The notes: generated from the sequence alone by a model not told the origin. A DNA stretch of 64,000 bases from Olsenella sp. An188 (GCF_002160255.1 NZ_NFKF01000005.1:1-64000); one strand, 5' to 3'; numbered from the stretch's first letter, positions 19,574 through 29,117 are shown. Translations and numbers: made by a program.

Positions 19574-21109
19574 ATGGGGGGCCTCGGCGCACAGGGCGCG
19601 GTCGCGCGCCGCGCGGGCCGTCCCGGCCGCGCCGGACGCGGGGAGCGGACGATCTTCGGCGTGCCGGAGCGCTTCATGCGCCCGCGGCTCGTCCTTCTCG
19701 CCGCCGTCGCCGTGCTGGTGGGGTTCGGCCTGCTCATGGTCTACTCCGCCTCGTCCGTCTCGGCGCTCTCCGACACCGGCGACGCCGCCTACTACCTCAA
19801 GCGCCAGCTCATCTTCGTCGCGGGCTGCACGGCCATCGCGGCCTTCCTGGCCTTCGTCGACTACCACGTGTGGGTGCGCCGCCTGCTCATGCCCGTCTGG
19901 CTCGTCACCGTGGGCATGCTCGTGGCGGTCATCTTCCTCGGCACCGACAACGACATGGGCGCCACGCGCTGGATCGACCTCGGCTTCTTTGACCTGCAGC
20001 CGTCCGAGCTCGCCAAGGCGGCCATCATCCTGACGGCGGCCAACCTCGCGGAGCGCTACTTCGACGAGGGCTCGCTCGACTGGGGCTCGTTCGTCAAGCT
20101 GCTCGTCGCCGGAGTCGGTGTGCCGCTCGCGCTCATCCTCATCCAGCCCGACAAGGGCTCCACGATGGTCGTCGCGCTCACCCTCGTGGTGATGGGCTAC
20201 CTCGCGGGCATGCCCAAGCGCCTGCTGCTCGTCCTCCTCGTCGTCGGCGTCGTCGGGTTCTTGGCCTTATCCCTCAGGGACGACTACTCCCGCCAGCGCC
20301 TGATAGTCATGTTCAACCCCGAGTCCAGCGAGTTTCGCTACGGCGCGGGCTGGCAGCTCGTCCAGGGCTTCTACGCCTTCGGCACGGGCGGGCTCCTCGG
20401 CGTGGGCGTCGGCTTCTCGCGCCAGAAGTACTCCTACCTGCCGATGGCCCACAACGACTTCATCTTCGCCGTCATAGGCGAGGAGTGCGGCCTGCTCGGC
20501 ACCATCGGGTTGCTCGTGGGGTTCTCCGTCTTCCTGTGGGCGGGCTTCCAGGTGGCCCGCTACGCCCCCGACCTCGCCGGGCGCCTCGTGGCCGCGGGCT
20601 GCACCTCGATCGTGATCATCCAGCTGCTGCTCAACGTCTGCGGCGTGCTCGGCCTGTTCCCGATGTCGGGCAAGCCGATCCCGTTCATCTCCTACGGCGG
20701 CTCGTCCACGCTCGGCAGCTTCGTGCTGCTGGGGCTCGTCCTGTCGGTCTCGCGCCACTCGCGCCTGCCCGAGACCGCCCACGACGGCATGCGCCGCTCC
20801 TGGCAGCTCCAGGAGGGAGATGACGAGGGCGCGGGGCCGGCCCTCTCGTTCGTGGGCGAGCCCACGGCGCGCTCGCAGCGCGCGACCGGGCCCGCGGACG
20901 GCGGACGCCGGGCGTCGCGCGGCTTCACCGTGGTCGAGGGCGGTGCCCGCCTGGGCGGCGGGGAGCGTCGCGGCGCCCGGGCGCCGCGCGGGGCGTCCGA
21001 GGGCCGGCGCGGCGCGGGGACGTCCGGGAGGAAGAGGATAGACCTCGGGCCGAGCGCGGCCGAGCGCCTGCGCACGTCGCGCGGCTCGGGCCCGAGGACC
21101 AGGCGATAG
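19574..21109 (+). CDS. ftsW: septal peptidoglycan polymerase FtsW
   Basis: This SEDS-family glycosyltransferase polymerises lipid II at the septum with FtsI. The 511 residues include about ten membrane helices (roughly 37-390) and the family signature KPIPFISYGGSS near residue 375. The first ~35 residues are basic and Gly-rich, and an ATG at 19676 just before the first helix is an alternative start. The last ~110 residues are a long Arg/Gly/Ser-rich cytoplasmic tail, longer than in most FtsW proteins. The murG gene follows after 10 bases. Confidence 0.93.
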   Translation: MGGLGAQGAVARRAGRPGRAGRGERTIFGVPERFMRPRLVLLAAVAVLVGFGLLMVYSASSVSALSDTGDAAYYLKRQLIFVAGCTAIAAFLAFVDYHVWVRRLLMPVWLVTVGMLVAVIFLGTDNDMGATRWIDLGFFDLQPSELAKAAIILTAANLAERYFDEGSLDWGSFVKLLVAGVGVPLALILIQPDKGSTMVVALTLVVMGYLAGMPKRLLLVLLVVGVVGFLALSLRDDYSRQRLIVMFNPESSEFRYGAGWQLVQGFYAFGTGGLLGVGVGFSRQKYSYLPMAHNDFIFAVIGEECGLLGTIGLLVGFSVFLWAGFQVARYAPDLAGRLVAAGCTSIVIIQLLLNVCGVLGLFPMSGKPIPFISYGGSSTLGSFVLLGLVLSVSRHSRLPETAHDGMRRSWQLQEGDDEGAGPALSFVGEPTARSQRATGPADGGRRASRGFTVVEGGARLGGGERRGARAPRGASEGRRGAGTSGRKRIDLGPSAAERLRTSRGSGPRTRR

Positions 21110-21119
21110 GAGGCAGGAC

Positions 21120-22247
21120 ATGGCCGAGAGGAACCTCGAGGTCGCCATCGCTGCCGGCGGAACCGCCGGCCACATCAACCCCGCGCTCGCCCTCGCGGAG
21201 GAGCTGCGCGAGCGCGGTCACCACGTGCGCTTCTTCGGGCAGACGGCCAAGCTCGAGGGGCGCCTCGTCCCCGAGGCCGGCTTCGAGCTGGTCCCGGTCG
21301 TCGTGAGCGGCTTCGACCGCTCGCGTCCCTGGACGCTCGCGAGCTCGCTCGTGCGCATGCGGCGCGCGCAGGGCGAGATCCGCGCGCTCTTCTCGCGCGA
21401 GGGCGCCCCCGACGTTGCCGTGGGCTTCGGCGCCTACGTGGAGATGGCTCTGCTCAACTGCTGCCACCGCCTCGGCGTGCCCTACGTGCTCCACGAGCAG
21501 AACTCGGTGCCGGGCCTGGCCAACAAGGCGCTCGCGCCCCACGCCGCCGCCGTGTGCATCTCGGTGCCGGCCGCCCGCGCCGTCTTCGAGCGCGAGGGGC
21601 GGCCCGCGCCCCGGGTGGAGCTCACCGGCAACCCCGTGCGCAGGAGCGTCGTCACGGCGAGCCGCGAGGCGGGCCGCGCCGCGCTCGGCGTGGGCGAGGG
21701 GCAGACGGTGCTGCTCGTCTTCGGCGGCTCGCTCGGGGCGGCCCACATCAACGAGGGAGTCGCGCGCCTGAAGGGGGAGCTGCTCTCGCGCGAGGGGCTC
21801 GTCGTGGTCCAGTCCACGGGCGCCGAGGGGTTCGACGAGGCCGTGGCGGCCCTCGCGCTCACGCCAGAGCAGGAGCGCCGCTGGAAGGTGCTGCCCTACA
21901 TCTCGGGGATGGGGGAGGCGCTCGCGGCCGCCGACCTCGTGGTGAGCCGCGCCGGGGCCTCCTCGATCGCAGAGATCGCCGCCCTCGCGGTGCCGAGCCT
22001 GCTCGTCCCGTACCCCCACGCCACGGCGGACCACCAGACCACCAACGCGCGCTTCCTCACCGACGCCGGCGCCGCCGTGCTCGTGCCCGACGACAGGATC
22101 GATTCCCCCGAGTTCGAGGACGCCCTGCTCGGCCTGCTCGACGACCCCGCCCGCCGCGACGAGATGCGCGCCGCCGCCCGCGGGCTCGGCGGCAGCGACG
22201 CCGCCGCCGCGCTCGCCGACGAGGTGGAGGCCGCCGCCCGCCGGTAG
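21120..22247 (+). CDS. murG: lipid II synthase (UDP-GlcNAc transferase) MurG
   Basis: MurG adds GlcNAc to lipid I at the inner face of the membrane. The 375-residue GT-B enzyme starts with the glycine-rich loop AAGGTAGHINPALALAEEL. It also has GFGAYVEMAL, HEQNSVPG and the C-terminal UDP-binding motifs (VVSRAGASSIAEI, PYPHATADHQTTNA). The SD GGAGGCAGG precedes the ATG. Downstream comes the 61-bp repeat array, which splits the cluster before murC. Confidence 0.96.
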   Translation: MAERNLEVAIAAGGTAGHINPALALAEELRERGHHVRFFGQTAKLEGRLVPEAGFELVPVVVSGFDRSRPWTLASSLVRMRRAQGEIRALFSREGAPDVAVGFGAYVEMALLNCCHRLGVPYVLHEQNSVPGLANKALAPHAAAVCISVPAARAVFEREGRPAPRVELTGNPVRRSVVTASREAGRAALGVGEGQTVLLVFGGSLGAAHINEGVARLKGELLSREGLVVVQSTGAEGFDEAVAALALTPEQERRWKVLPYISGMGEALAAADLVVSRAGASSIAEIAALAVPSLLVPYPHATADHQTTNARFLTDAGAAVLVPDDRIDSPEFEDALLGLLDDPARRDEMRAAARGLGGSDAAAALADEVEAAARR

Positions 22248-22261
22248 GGGCGCTCCGGCCG

Positions 22262-22545
22262 CCAGAACGTCCGCAACCTGCACACTTCGGATTCACGTGC
22301 AGTTTCTGGACGGTTTGGCCGAGAAGAACGTCCGCAACCTGCATGTTCGAGAAGAACGCGCAGGTTCCGGTCGGATTGACCCGCCAGAACGTCCGTAACC
22401 TGCACGTGCCCGGAATGCGTGCAGCTTCTGGTCGGTCCGCGTCCCGAAACCGTCCGCAACCTGCACGTGCCGGGCTCACGTGCAGCTTCCGGTTGCTTTG
22501 GTCGAGAAGAACGTCCGCAACCTGCACGTTCTTCTCGCCCATGTG
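22262..22545. repeat. tandem array of 61-bp hairpin repeats (family A)
   Basis: Five cores of AACGTCCGCAACCTGCAC begin at 22266, 22327, 22388, 22449 and 22510, exactly 61 bp apart each time. In each full unit the core is followed by its imperfect reverse complement (CACGTGCAGCTTCCGG), giving a hairpin of about 16 bp with a short loop. A variable 12-base spacer then often ends in GAGAAG. The last unit is truncated by CTTCTCGCC. The array fills most of the 420-bp gap between murG and murC. Confidence 0.9.
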
Positions 22546-22668
22546 GCCTCCGGACGCCCTCGGCCCCGGACCGCCCACGGCTCGCGGGGGTTTTGGGGAG
22601 TCCGTGCCCACCGCGCCCAATTGGGATAGAGTAGGGTGTCACGGAAAACCCCGTCGAAAGCGGCTCCC

Positions 22669-24099
22669 ATGCCTGACAAGAGCACCGAGATAGCGAACGT
22701 CACAAGCGCCCACTTCATTGGCATCGGCGGCGCCGGCATGAGCGGCATCGCCCTGGTCCTGCACGAGCGCGGCTGCCACGTCACCGGAAGCGACCTCAAG
22801 AGCTCCCACTACGTGCGCGAGCTCGAGGCGGCGGGCATCGACGTCACCGTGGGCCACGACGCGGCGACGATAGACGCCGCCTCTCCGCAGGTCGTGGTGA
22901 CCTCCACCGCCATCCCCGAGACCAACCCCGAGGTCGTGCGGGCCCGCGAGCTCGGCATCCCCATCTGGCCGCGCGCCAAGATGCTCAGCTACCTCTCGGG
23001 CTCGCAGCGCACCGTGGCGGTGGCCGGCACGCACGGCAAGACCACCACGTCCTCGATGGTGGCCACGATGCTCGACAAGATGGGCCTCGACCCCTCCTTC
23101 CTCATCGGCGGCGTGGTGGAGGGCTACGACACCAACGGCCGCAACGGGTCGGGCGAGCACTTCGTCTGCGAGGCGGACGAGTCCGACGGCTCCTTCCTCT
23201 ACCTCAACCCGAGCGTGGTGGTCGTCACCAACATCGAGGCCGACCACCTCGACCACTACGGCACGCTCGAGAACATCGAGAGGACCTTCTGCACCTTCAT
23301 GGGCCTCGTCGGCGAGAAGGGCACGGTCGTCGTGAACGGCGACGTGCCGCACGTGGTCGAGCTCGCGCGCTCCACGGGGCGCCGCGTCGTCACCTACGGC
23401 TTTGACCCCTCGTGCGACTACGTGTGCCTGCCCGAGGACGCCCACCACGCCCTCGCCAGCAACTTCTCGGTCACCTGCCGCCCGGGCGCCGGCGAGAGGA
23501 GCGTGCACGTGACCATCGCCGCCAACCCCGGCCGCCACAACATGGCCAACGCGACCGCCGCCGTCGCCGTGGCCGACGTGCTCGGCCTCGACCTCGACGC
23601 CGCCGCGGCCGCGCTCTCGCAGTTCAAGGGCGCCCGCCGCCGCTTCACCCACGTGGGCGACGTCGCGGGCGTCACCGTGGTGGACGACTACGGCCACCAC
23701 CCCACCGAGATCTCCGTCACGCTCGCCGCGGCGGCCGACCTGCCCTTCGAGCGCATCGTCTGCGTCTTCCAGCCGCACCGCTACAGCCGCACCCAGGCGC
23801 TCGCCGAGGAGTTCGGCACCGCCTTCGACAGCGCCGACGTCCTGCGCGTCATGGACGTGTTCTCCGCCGGCGAGATGCCGATCCCGGGGGTCTCGGGCAA
23901 GACGGTCGTGAGCTCGGTGCGCGAGCGCGGGAGCGTGGCCGACGTGGCCTTCGTCCCCAACCGCCGCGCCCTCATCGACGAGCTTTGCGACATCTGCCGT
24001 CCCGGCGACCTGCTCATCACGCAGGGGGCCGGCGACGTGACGAGCGTCGGCCCCGCCTTCGTCGAGGCGATGCGCGAGCGCGAGGGGCGCGACTCGTGA
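22669..24099 (+). CDS. murC: UDP-MurNAc--L-alanine ligase
   Basis: MurC adds L-alanine to UDP-MurNAc. The 476 residues include the N-terminal IGIGGAGMSGIA, the ATP loop VAGTHGKTTTSSM near residue 117, EADESDGSF and DDYGHHPTEI. I chose the ATG at 22669; a GTG at 22636 is in frame but lies on the probable transcription start below a TAGAGT box (22627-22632). A separate promoter here fits the break in the cluster caused by the repeat array. The stop overlaps the murB start as GTGA. Confidence 0.95.
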   Translation: MPDKSTEIANVTSAHFIGIGGAGMSGIALVLHERGCHVTGSDLKSSHYVRELEAAGIDVTVGHDAATIDAASPQVVVTSTAIPETNPEVVRARELGIPIWPRAKMLSYLSGSQRTVAVAGTHGKTTTSSMVATMLDKMGLDPSFLIGGVVEGYDTNGRNGSGEHFVCEADESDGSFLYLNPSVVVVTNIEADHLDHYGTLENIERTFCTFMGLVGEKGTVVVNGDVPHVVELARSTGRRVVTYGFDPSCDYVCLPEDAHHALASNFSVTCRPGAGERSVHVTIAANPGRHNMANATAAVAVADVLGLDLDAAAAALSQFKGARRRFTHVGDVAGVTVVDDYGHHPTEISVTLAAAADLPFERIVCVFQPHRYSRTQALAEEFGTAFDSADVLRVMDVFSAGEMPIPGVSGKTVVSSVRERGSVADVAFVPNRRALIDELCDICRPGDLLITQGAGDVTSVGPAFVEAMREREGRDS

Positions 24100-25007
24100 G
24101 CCTGTTCAACGCCTACATGAGCCTGTCGGGCGCGGTCGACGCGGAGGTGCTGCGCGACGAGCGCCTCTCGCGGCACACGAGCTACCGCATCGGGGGCCCC
24201 GCCGCCCTGCTCGCGCGCGTCCACAGCTACGAGGCGCTCGTGCGCGTCCTGGCGACGCTCACGGAGGAGCGCGTCGAGTGGGTCATCCTCGGCAAGGGCT
24301 CCAACGTGCTCGCCTCCGACGCCGGCTACGACGGCTGCGTGGTCGTGCTCGACGACGAGTTCGCCCGCATGTCCGTGGACCGCGAGGGGGCCACGATCAC
24401 CGTGGGCGCGGGCTGCCCGCTCGCGCGGGTGGTGAACGAGGCGCTCAAGTCCGAGCTCTCCGGGCTCGAGTGCTGCGTCGGCATCCCCGGGACGGTGGGC
24501 GGCGCGCTCTCGATGAACGCGGGCACCCGCCGCGAGTGGATCGGGCGCCGCGTCCGCGACCTCGTGGTCCTGCGCCCGGGCTGTGGGCTGGCGCGCTACT
24601 CCGGAGACGAGGTCGAGTGGGGCTACCGCTCGACCTCCGTCCCCACCAACGAGATCATCCTCGAGGCGACGCTCGCGCTCGAGGGCGCCCCGCGCGCCGA
24701 CATCGCGCAGGACATGGACGCACGCCTGCGCCGTCGCCGCGGCTCCCAGCCGCTCTCGGCCCCGAGCTGCGGCTCGGTCTTCCGCAACCCGCCCGACCGC
24801 TCCGCCGGCGCCCTCATCGAGCTCTGCGGGCTGGCCGGCGAGCGCCGCGGGGGAGCCGAGATCTCCCGCGAGCACTGCAACTTCATCGTCAACCGCGGCG
24901 GCGCGACGGCCGCCGACGTCCTCTTCCTGATCAGGCGCGCCCACGACGCGGTCCTCGGGCGCTTTGGCGTCGACCTCGCCTGCGAGGTCAAGCTCCTCGG
25001 GTTCTAG
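24096..25007 (+). CDS. murB: UDP-N-acetylenolpyruvoylglucosamine reductase
   Basis: MurB reduces enolpyruvyl-UDP-GlcNAc to UDP-MurNAc with FAD and NADPH. The 303 residues are of the short (type II) form. The FAD-binding motifs HTSYRIGGPA, LGKGSNVLASD and GIPGTVGGALSMNAG are clear, as is the catalytic SCGSVFRNP and the C-terminal Glu region. Its GTG start overlaps the murC TGA. Confidence 0.96.
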   Translation: MSLFNAYMSLSGAVDAEVLRDERLSRHTSYRIGGPAALLARVHSYEALVRVLATLTEERVEWVILGKGSNVLASDAGYDGCVVVLDDEFARMSVDREGATITVGAGCPLARVVNEALKSELSGLECCVGIPGTVGGALSMNAGTRREWIGRRVRDLVVLRPGCGLARYSGDEVEWGYRSTSVPTNEIILEATLALEGAPRADIAQDMDARLRRRRGSQPLSAPSCGSVFRNPPDRSAGALIELCGLAGERRGGAEISREHCNFIVNRGGATAADVLFLIRRAHDAVLGRFGVDLACEVKLLGF

Positions 25008-25020
25008 GGCGGGCACCCCC

Positions 25021-26196
25021 ATGGCAAGAGACGCGAGCAGGCGGCCCACGCCGCGAGCAAAGCAGCAGCGCGAGCGGCGCCCGTCCCAGGCCCCGCGCGC
25101 CGCCTCGGGCCCTGCGCGCCGCCCGAGGAAGGCACCCGCGCCCACCCCCCGCGCCGCGCGCCCGGCCCGCTCCGCCACACCCGACTTCCTGGGGCCCTCC
25201 CGCAGGGGCGCCGCCGTCGCGCCCGGCGGCGTCGCGGCAGGGACGCGCCAGGCGCGCGAGCGCCACCAGCGCGGCCAGGCCGCCCGCCTCGTCGCGCTCG
25301 TCGCCGGGGCGGCCCTCGCCCTCGCGCTCGTGGGCGTCGTGGCGTTTCTCGCCCTGAGGAGCTCCCCCGTCTTCGAGATCACCTCGGTCGAGGTCGAGCC
25401 CACCGAGCACCTCTCCGCCGAGGACATCTCGAGCCTCGTCCAGGTGCCGTCGGGCTCCACGCTGCTCGACGTGGACACCTCCGCCATCGAGGTCTCCCTC
25501 AGGAAGAACCCTTGGGTGGGCTCGGTGAGCTTCGAGCGCTCCTTTCCCAACACGCTGAGGATCGTCATCACCGAGCAGAGCGCCGACATGCTCGTGGTCA
25601 TGAGCTCCGGCTCGGTCGCGTGGTACCTCGGCGACGCCGGGGTGTGGATCGAGCCGACCAAGATCGAGGCGGCCGAGGGCCAGTCGACCGACGATGCCGC
25701 CCTCGCGCTCGCGCGCTCCGAGGGCTGCCTGCTCGTCACCGGGGTCCCCTCGACCGTCGACCCCGTGGCCGGGTCCGAGGCGACCGACGAGGTGCTCGAC
25801 GCGGTGCGGAGCTTCCGCGAGGGCTTCTCGGAGGACTTCGCCTCGAAGGTCGTGTGCTACGTGGCCCCCTCGGACGACGACGTCTCCTGCATCCTCGAGA
25901 GCGGCGTCGAGGTGTCGCTCGGGTCCGCGACGGACATCTCCACGAAGGAGGCCGTCGTCGAGAGCGTCCTGGCCGAGCACCCCTCCACGTGGTACCTCAA
26001 CGTGCGCGTGCCGTCCAACTACACGCTTCGCGACGTGAAGTCAGACAACGTCCAGTCCGGCTCCGGCGTCTTCTCGACGACCGAGGGCGAGGGCTCGACG
26101 GACCAGGGCACGGAGGGCGCGGACTCCTCGTCAGCCCCCGGAGGGTCCGAGGGCGAGGCCTCGACGGACGGGGAGCAGGCCTCGGGTGAGGGTTAG
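25021..26196 (+). CDS. ftsQ: cell division protein FtsQ/DivIB
   Basis: FtsQ bridges the cytoplasmic and periplasmic parts of the divisome. The 391 residues comprise a very basic, Pro/Ala/Arg-rich cytoplasmic N terminus of about 95 residues and a single helix (LVALVAGAALALALVGVVAF). The POTRA domain follows (EITSVEVEPTEHLSAEDI, VSLRKNPWVGSVSFERSFPNTLRI), then an FtsQ beta domain. The C terminus is a Ser/Gly/Glu-rich disordered tail of about 45 residues. The ATG at 25021 lies 13 bases after murB with a weak SD. Confidence 0.9.
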   Translation: MARDASRRPTPRAKQQRERRPSQAPRAASGPARRPRKAPAPTPRAARPARSATPDFLGPSRRGAAVAPGGVAAGTRQARERHQRGQAARLVALVAGAALALALVGVVAFLALRSSPVFEITSVEVEPTEHLSAEDISSLVQVPSGSTLLDVDTSAIEVSLRKNPWVGSVSFERSFPNTLRIVITEQSADMLVVMSSGSVAWYLGDAGVWIEPTKIEAAEGQSTDDAALALARSEGCLLVTGVPSTVDPVAGSEATDEVLDAVRSFREGFSEDFASKVVCYVAPSDDDVSCILESGVEVSLGSATDISTKEAVVESVLAEHPSTWYLNVRVPSNYTLRDVKSDNVQSGSGVFSTTEGEGSTDQGTEGADSSSAPGGSEGEASTDGEQASGEG

Positions 26197-26232
26197 TCGA
26201 CCCCGTCTGCCTGCGGACTCCACAGTTTGCAC

Positions 26233-26272
26233 AAAGTGTTTGACTCCTGACCCTCAAGTGTGCCAATATACA
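26233..26272 (+). promoter_or_regulatory. ftsZ promoter region with MraZ-like boxes
   Basis: AAAGTG at 26233 and CAAGTG at 26255 flank the start of a TTGACT hexamer (26240). A TATACA box follows at 26267. The spacing between these -35 and -10 candidates is 21 bp, longer than ideal. The AAAGTGTTT word matches the MraZ boxes upstream of mraZ. The leader to the ATG is about 120 bases. Confidence 0.4.
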
Positions 26273-26396
26273 TCGCTTTATCCCAAGCATCGGGCTTAAC
26301 TTGACCTTTAGGGTTTTGCCTACGACGGGATGGGCGGAAAAAACGCAAGAGAGTTGTACGCTCCGAACGACGCACGTAGGTACCAAGGAGGACACG

Positions 26397-27551
26397 ATGA
26401 TCAAGGACACCGACACCCTCAGCAACTATCTCGCCGTGATCAAGGTCGTTGGCGTGGGCGGCGGCGGCACCAACGCCGTGAACCGCATGATCGAGGAGGG
26501 CATCCGCGGTGTCGAGTTCGTCGCCGTCAACACCGACGCGCAGGCCCTCGCCATCTCCGACGCCGACATCAAGGTCCACATCGGCACCGACATCACCAAG
26601 GGCCTCGGCGCGGGCGCCAACCCCGAGGTCGGCAAGGAGGCCGCCGAGGACTCCCGCGACGAGATCAAGCAGGCCCTCGCCGGCTCCGACATGGTCTTCA
26701 TCACCGCGGGCGAGGGCGGCGGCACCGGCACCGGCGCCGCGCCGGTCGTGGCCGACATCGCCAAGAACGACGTGGGCGCGCTCACGGTGGGCGTCGTCAC
26801 CAAGCCCTTCACCTTCGAGGGCCGCAAGCGCTACAACTCCGCCGCCGAGGGCATCCGCAACCTCTCCGAGAACGTCGACACGCTCATCGTGATCCCCAAC
26901 GACCGCCTGCTCGACCTCTCCGAGAAGAAGACCACCATGCTCGAGGCCTTCCGCATGGCCGACGACGTGCTGTGCCAGGGCACCCAGGGCATCACGGACC
27001 TCATCACCGTCCCCGGCCTCATCAACCTCGACTTCGCCGACGTCTGCACCATCATGAAGGGCGCCGGCACGGCCATGATGGGCATCGGCATCGCCTCTGG
27101 CGACAACCGCGCCACTGACGCCGCGGAGGAGGCCATCTCGAGCCGCCTGCTCGAGAGCTCCATCGACGGCGCCACCCGCGTGCTGCTCTCCATCGCAGGC
27201 AACAAGGACCTCGGCATCCAGGAGATCAACGACGCGGCCGACCTCGTGGCCAAGAACGTCGACCCCGAGGCCAACATCATCTTCGGCACCGTGGTCGACG
27301 AGTCCCTCGGCGACCAGGTCCGCGTGACCGTCATCGCCACGGGCTTCTCAGACTCCAACGTTCAGCAGACGCTGCCGTCCATGACGATGCCCGTCTCCCG
27401 CCCGGCCGAGCGCGAGCGTCGCTCCGCCGCGCCGAGCCCTGCGCAGCAGCCGGCGTCCATGCCGATCAACGTGAGCCGCCCGCAGTCCTCCTCGTCCTCC
27501 AACGACAAGGAGTTCGACATCCCCGACTTCCTCAAGCGCAGCCGCCTCTAG
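26397..27551 (+). CDS. ftsZ: cell division GTPase FtsZ
   Basis: FtsZ polymerises into the division ring. The 384 residues start with [13 protein letters not shown] and show the tubulin signature [12 protein letters not shown] near residue 103. A disordered linker and the conserved C-terminal peptide [11 protein letters not shown], which binds SepF and FtsA-like partners, follow. The SD AAGGAGGACACG is the best in the window, fitting high expression. It is followed after one base by pgeF. Confidence 0.98.
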   Translation: MIKDTDTLSNYLAVIKVVGVGGGGTNAVNRMIEEGIRGVEFVAVNTDAQALAISDADIKVHIGTDITKGLGAGANPEVGKEAAEDSRDEIKQALAGSDMVFITAGEGGGTGTGAAPVVADIAKNDVGALTVGVVTKPFTFEGRKRYNSAAEGIRNLSENVDTLIVIPNDRLLDLSEKKTTMLEAFRMADDVLCQGTQGITDLITVPGLINLDFADVCTIMKGAGTAMMGIGIASGDNRATDAAEEAISSRLLESSIDGATRVLLSIAGNKDLGIQEINDAADLVAKNVDPEANIIFGTVVDESLGDQVRVTVIATGFSDSNVQQTLPSMTMPVSRPAERERRSAAPSPAQQPASMPINVSRPQSSSSSNDKEFDIPDFLKRSRL

Positions 27552-27552
27552 G

Positions 27553-28395
27553 ATGCCCTCCCTCGAGAGACATCACGTGGGAGGCGTGACCCTGCTCACC
27601 GACGAGCACGTCGGGGGCGGGGTCACGTTCGCGTTCACCGAGCGCTCCGGCGGCGTGTCCGAGGGGCCCTACGCGAGCCTCAACCTCGGGACGCGCTGCG
27701 GCGACGACCCGGCGGCCGTGGCCGAGAACCGCAGGCGCGCCCTCGCCGCCGTCGGCGCGGGGGAGCTCTCCGCGCGCCTCGTCTGCCCGCACCAGGTCCA
27801 CGGCGACCACGTCGTGACCGTGCGCTCCGCCGAGGCATCGGCGCTCGCCGCCGCCCGAGTGGAGGCGGAGGCAGGCTGCGACGCCGTCGTGTGCGTGGCG
27901 CCGGGGGTCCCCGTCCTCATGTGCTTCGCCGACTGCGTGCCGGTGGTGCTCGCCTGCGAGGGCGGCTTCGCCGTCGTCCACTCCGGGTGGCGCGGCACGA
28001 TCGCGCGCATCGCCGGCAAGGCGGCCCGGGAGCTGGCGCGTGCCGCCGGCGCGGACGCCTCGGAGCTTCGCGCCTACGTCGGCCCGCACATCCGCGCGCG
28101 GGACTACGAGGTGTCCGAGGAGCTCGCGGGGCGCTTCACGGACGAGTTCGGCCCGTCGGTCGTGAGCGGTCGCCAGCTCGACCTCTCCCGCGCCGTGCTC
28201 GCGGCGCTCGCCGAGGCGGGCGTCCCCGAGCGGAGCGTGGCGGTGAGCGAGACGTCGACGGCGAGCTCGGGCGGGAGGTTCTTCTCGTACCGTGCCCAGC
28301 GCGGCACGTGCGGGCGCCACGGGGCGCTCGCGTTTCTTGGGGAGCGGACGCGCGAGGTGTCCGCCGACGACGAGGGGGAGGCGACTCTTCGATGA
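27553..28395 (+). CDS. pgeF: peptidoglycan editing factor / YfiH-type purine nucleoside phosphorylase
   Basis: This 280-residue protein of the YfiH (DUF152, Cu-oxidase_4) family carries the metal-binding set VCPHQVHGDH, MCFADCVPVV and VVHSGWRGT. The family is described both as purine nucleoside phosphorylase/adenosine deaminase and as an editing factor preventing wrong residues in the wall peptide. Its place directly after ftsZ is conserved in Gram-positive bacteria. The stop overlaps the yggS start. Confidence 0.88.
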   Translation: MPSLERHHVGGVTLLTDEHVGGGVTFAFTERSGGVSEGPYASLNLGTRCGDDPAAVAENRRRALAAVGAGELSARLVCPHQVHGDHVVTVRSAEASALAAARVEAEAGCDAVVCVAPGVPVLMCFADCVPVVLACEGGFAVVHSGWRGTIARIAGKAARELARAAGADASELRAYVGPHIRARDYEVSEELAGRFTDEFGPSVVSGRQLDLSRAVLAALAEAGVPERSVAVSETSTASSGGRFFSYRAQRGTCGRHGALAFLGERTREVSADDEGEATLR

Positions 28396-29117
28396 TCGAC
28401 GAGGCTGACTACGCCCGCTTCCTCGTGCGGCGGCGCGAGGAGATCCTCGAGCGGATCGGGGCGGCCGCGGCGCGCGCCGGGCGCGACGCGGGGGAGGTCG
28501 GCGCGATCGCGGTCTCAAAGACGGTCTCCGAGCGGGAGGTCCTTCTCGCCAGGAGGGCGGGATGGGACGCCTTTGGCGAGAACCGCCCGCAGGAGCTGGT
28601 GCGCAAGACGGAGGCGCTCTCGGGCGAGCCGGAGATGGCGGGCGTGCGCTTTGACATGATCGGCAACCTCCAGAAGAACAAGATCAACCAGGTGCTCGGC
28701 CGGGCGGACCTCATCCACTCGATCTCGTCCTCGCACCTCGCCGAGGCGGTGTCCACCCGAAGCGCCGCGCGCTCGCTCGTGAGCGACGTGCTGCTCGAGG
28801 TCAACGTCTCCGGCGAGGCGTCGAAGTCCGGCTTTGCCCCCGACGACCTGCGCGCCGAGGTCGAGCGCGTGGTCGGGCTCCCGGGGATACGCGTGCGCGG
28901 CCTGATGACGATGGCGCCGGCGGGGGACGCCGACGCCGCACGCAGGACGTTCTGCGGCCTGCGCGAGCTCGCCGAGGAGCTGCGCGCGCGGACGGGGCTT
29001 TCGCTCGAGGTGCTCTCCTGCGGGATGAGCGACGACTTCGAGCTCGCGGTCGAGGAGGGCTCGACCCTCGTCAGGCTGGGCAGGTGCGTGTTCGACCAGG
29101 GCTACGCCCTGAGGTAA
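28392..29117 (+). CDS. YggS-family pyridoxal phosphate homeostasis protein
   Basis: This 241-residue PLP-binding barrel of the YggS/YlmE/PROSC family has the PLP lysine in AIAVSKTVSERE near residue 38. Other family motifs are FGENRPQEL, DMIGNLQKNKI, GLMTMAP and SCGMSDDFE. Such proteins buffer PLP and have no known enzyme activity. It starts on an ATG overlapping the pgeF stop and sits in the usual ylm order before sepF. Confidence 0.92.
   Translation: MIDEADYARFLVRRREEILERIGAAAARAGRDAGEVGAIAVSKTVSEREVLLARRAGWDAFGENRPQELVRKTEALSGEPEMAGVRFDMIGNLQKNKINQVLGRADLIHSISSSHLAEAVSTRSAARSLVSDVLLEVNVSGEASKSGFAPDDLRAEVERVVGLPGIRVRGLMTMAPAGDADAARRTFCGLRELAEELRARTGLSLEVLSCGMSDDFELAVEEGSTLVRLGRCVFDQGYALR

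Noticed and set aside
22262-22545. Possible CRISPR array (regular 61-bp period)
   Set aside because: The conserved part extends beyond one short repeat and includes its own complement, the so-called spacers are related to each other, and no cas genes are present.
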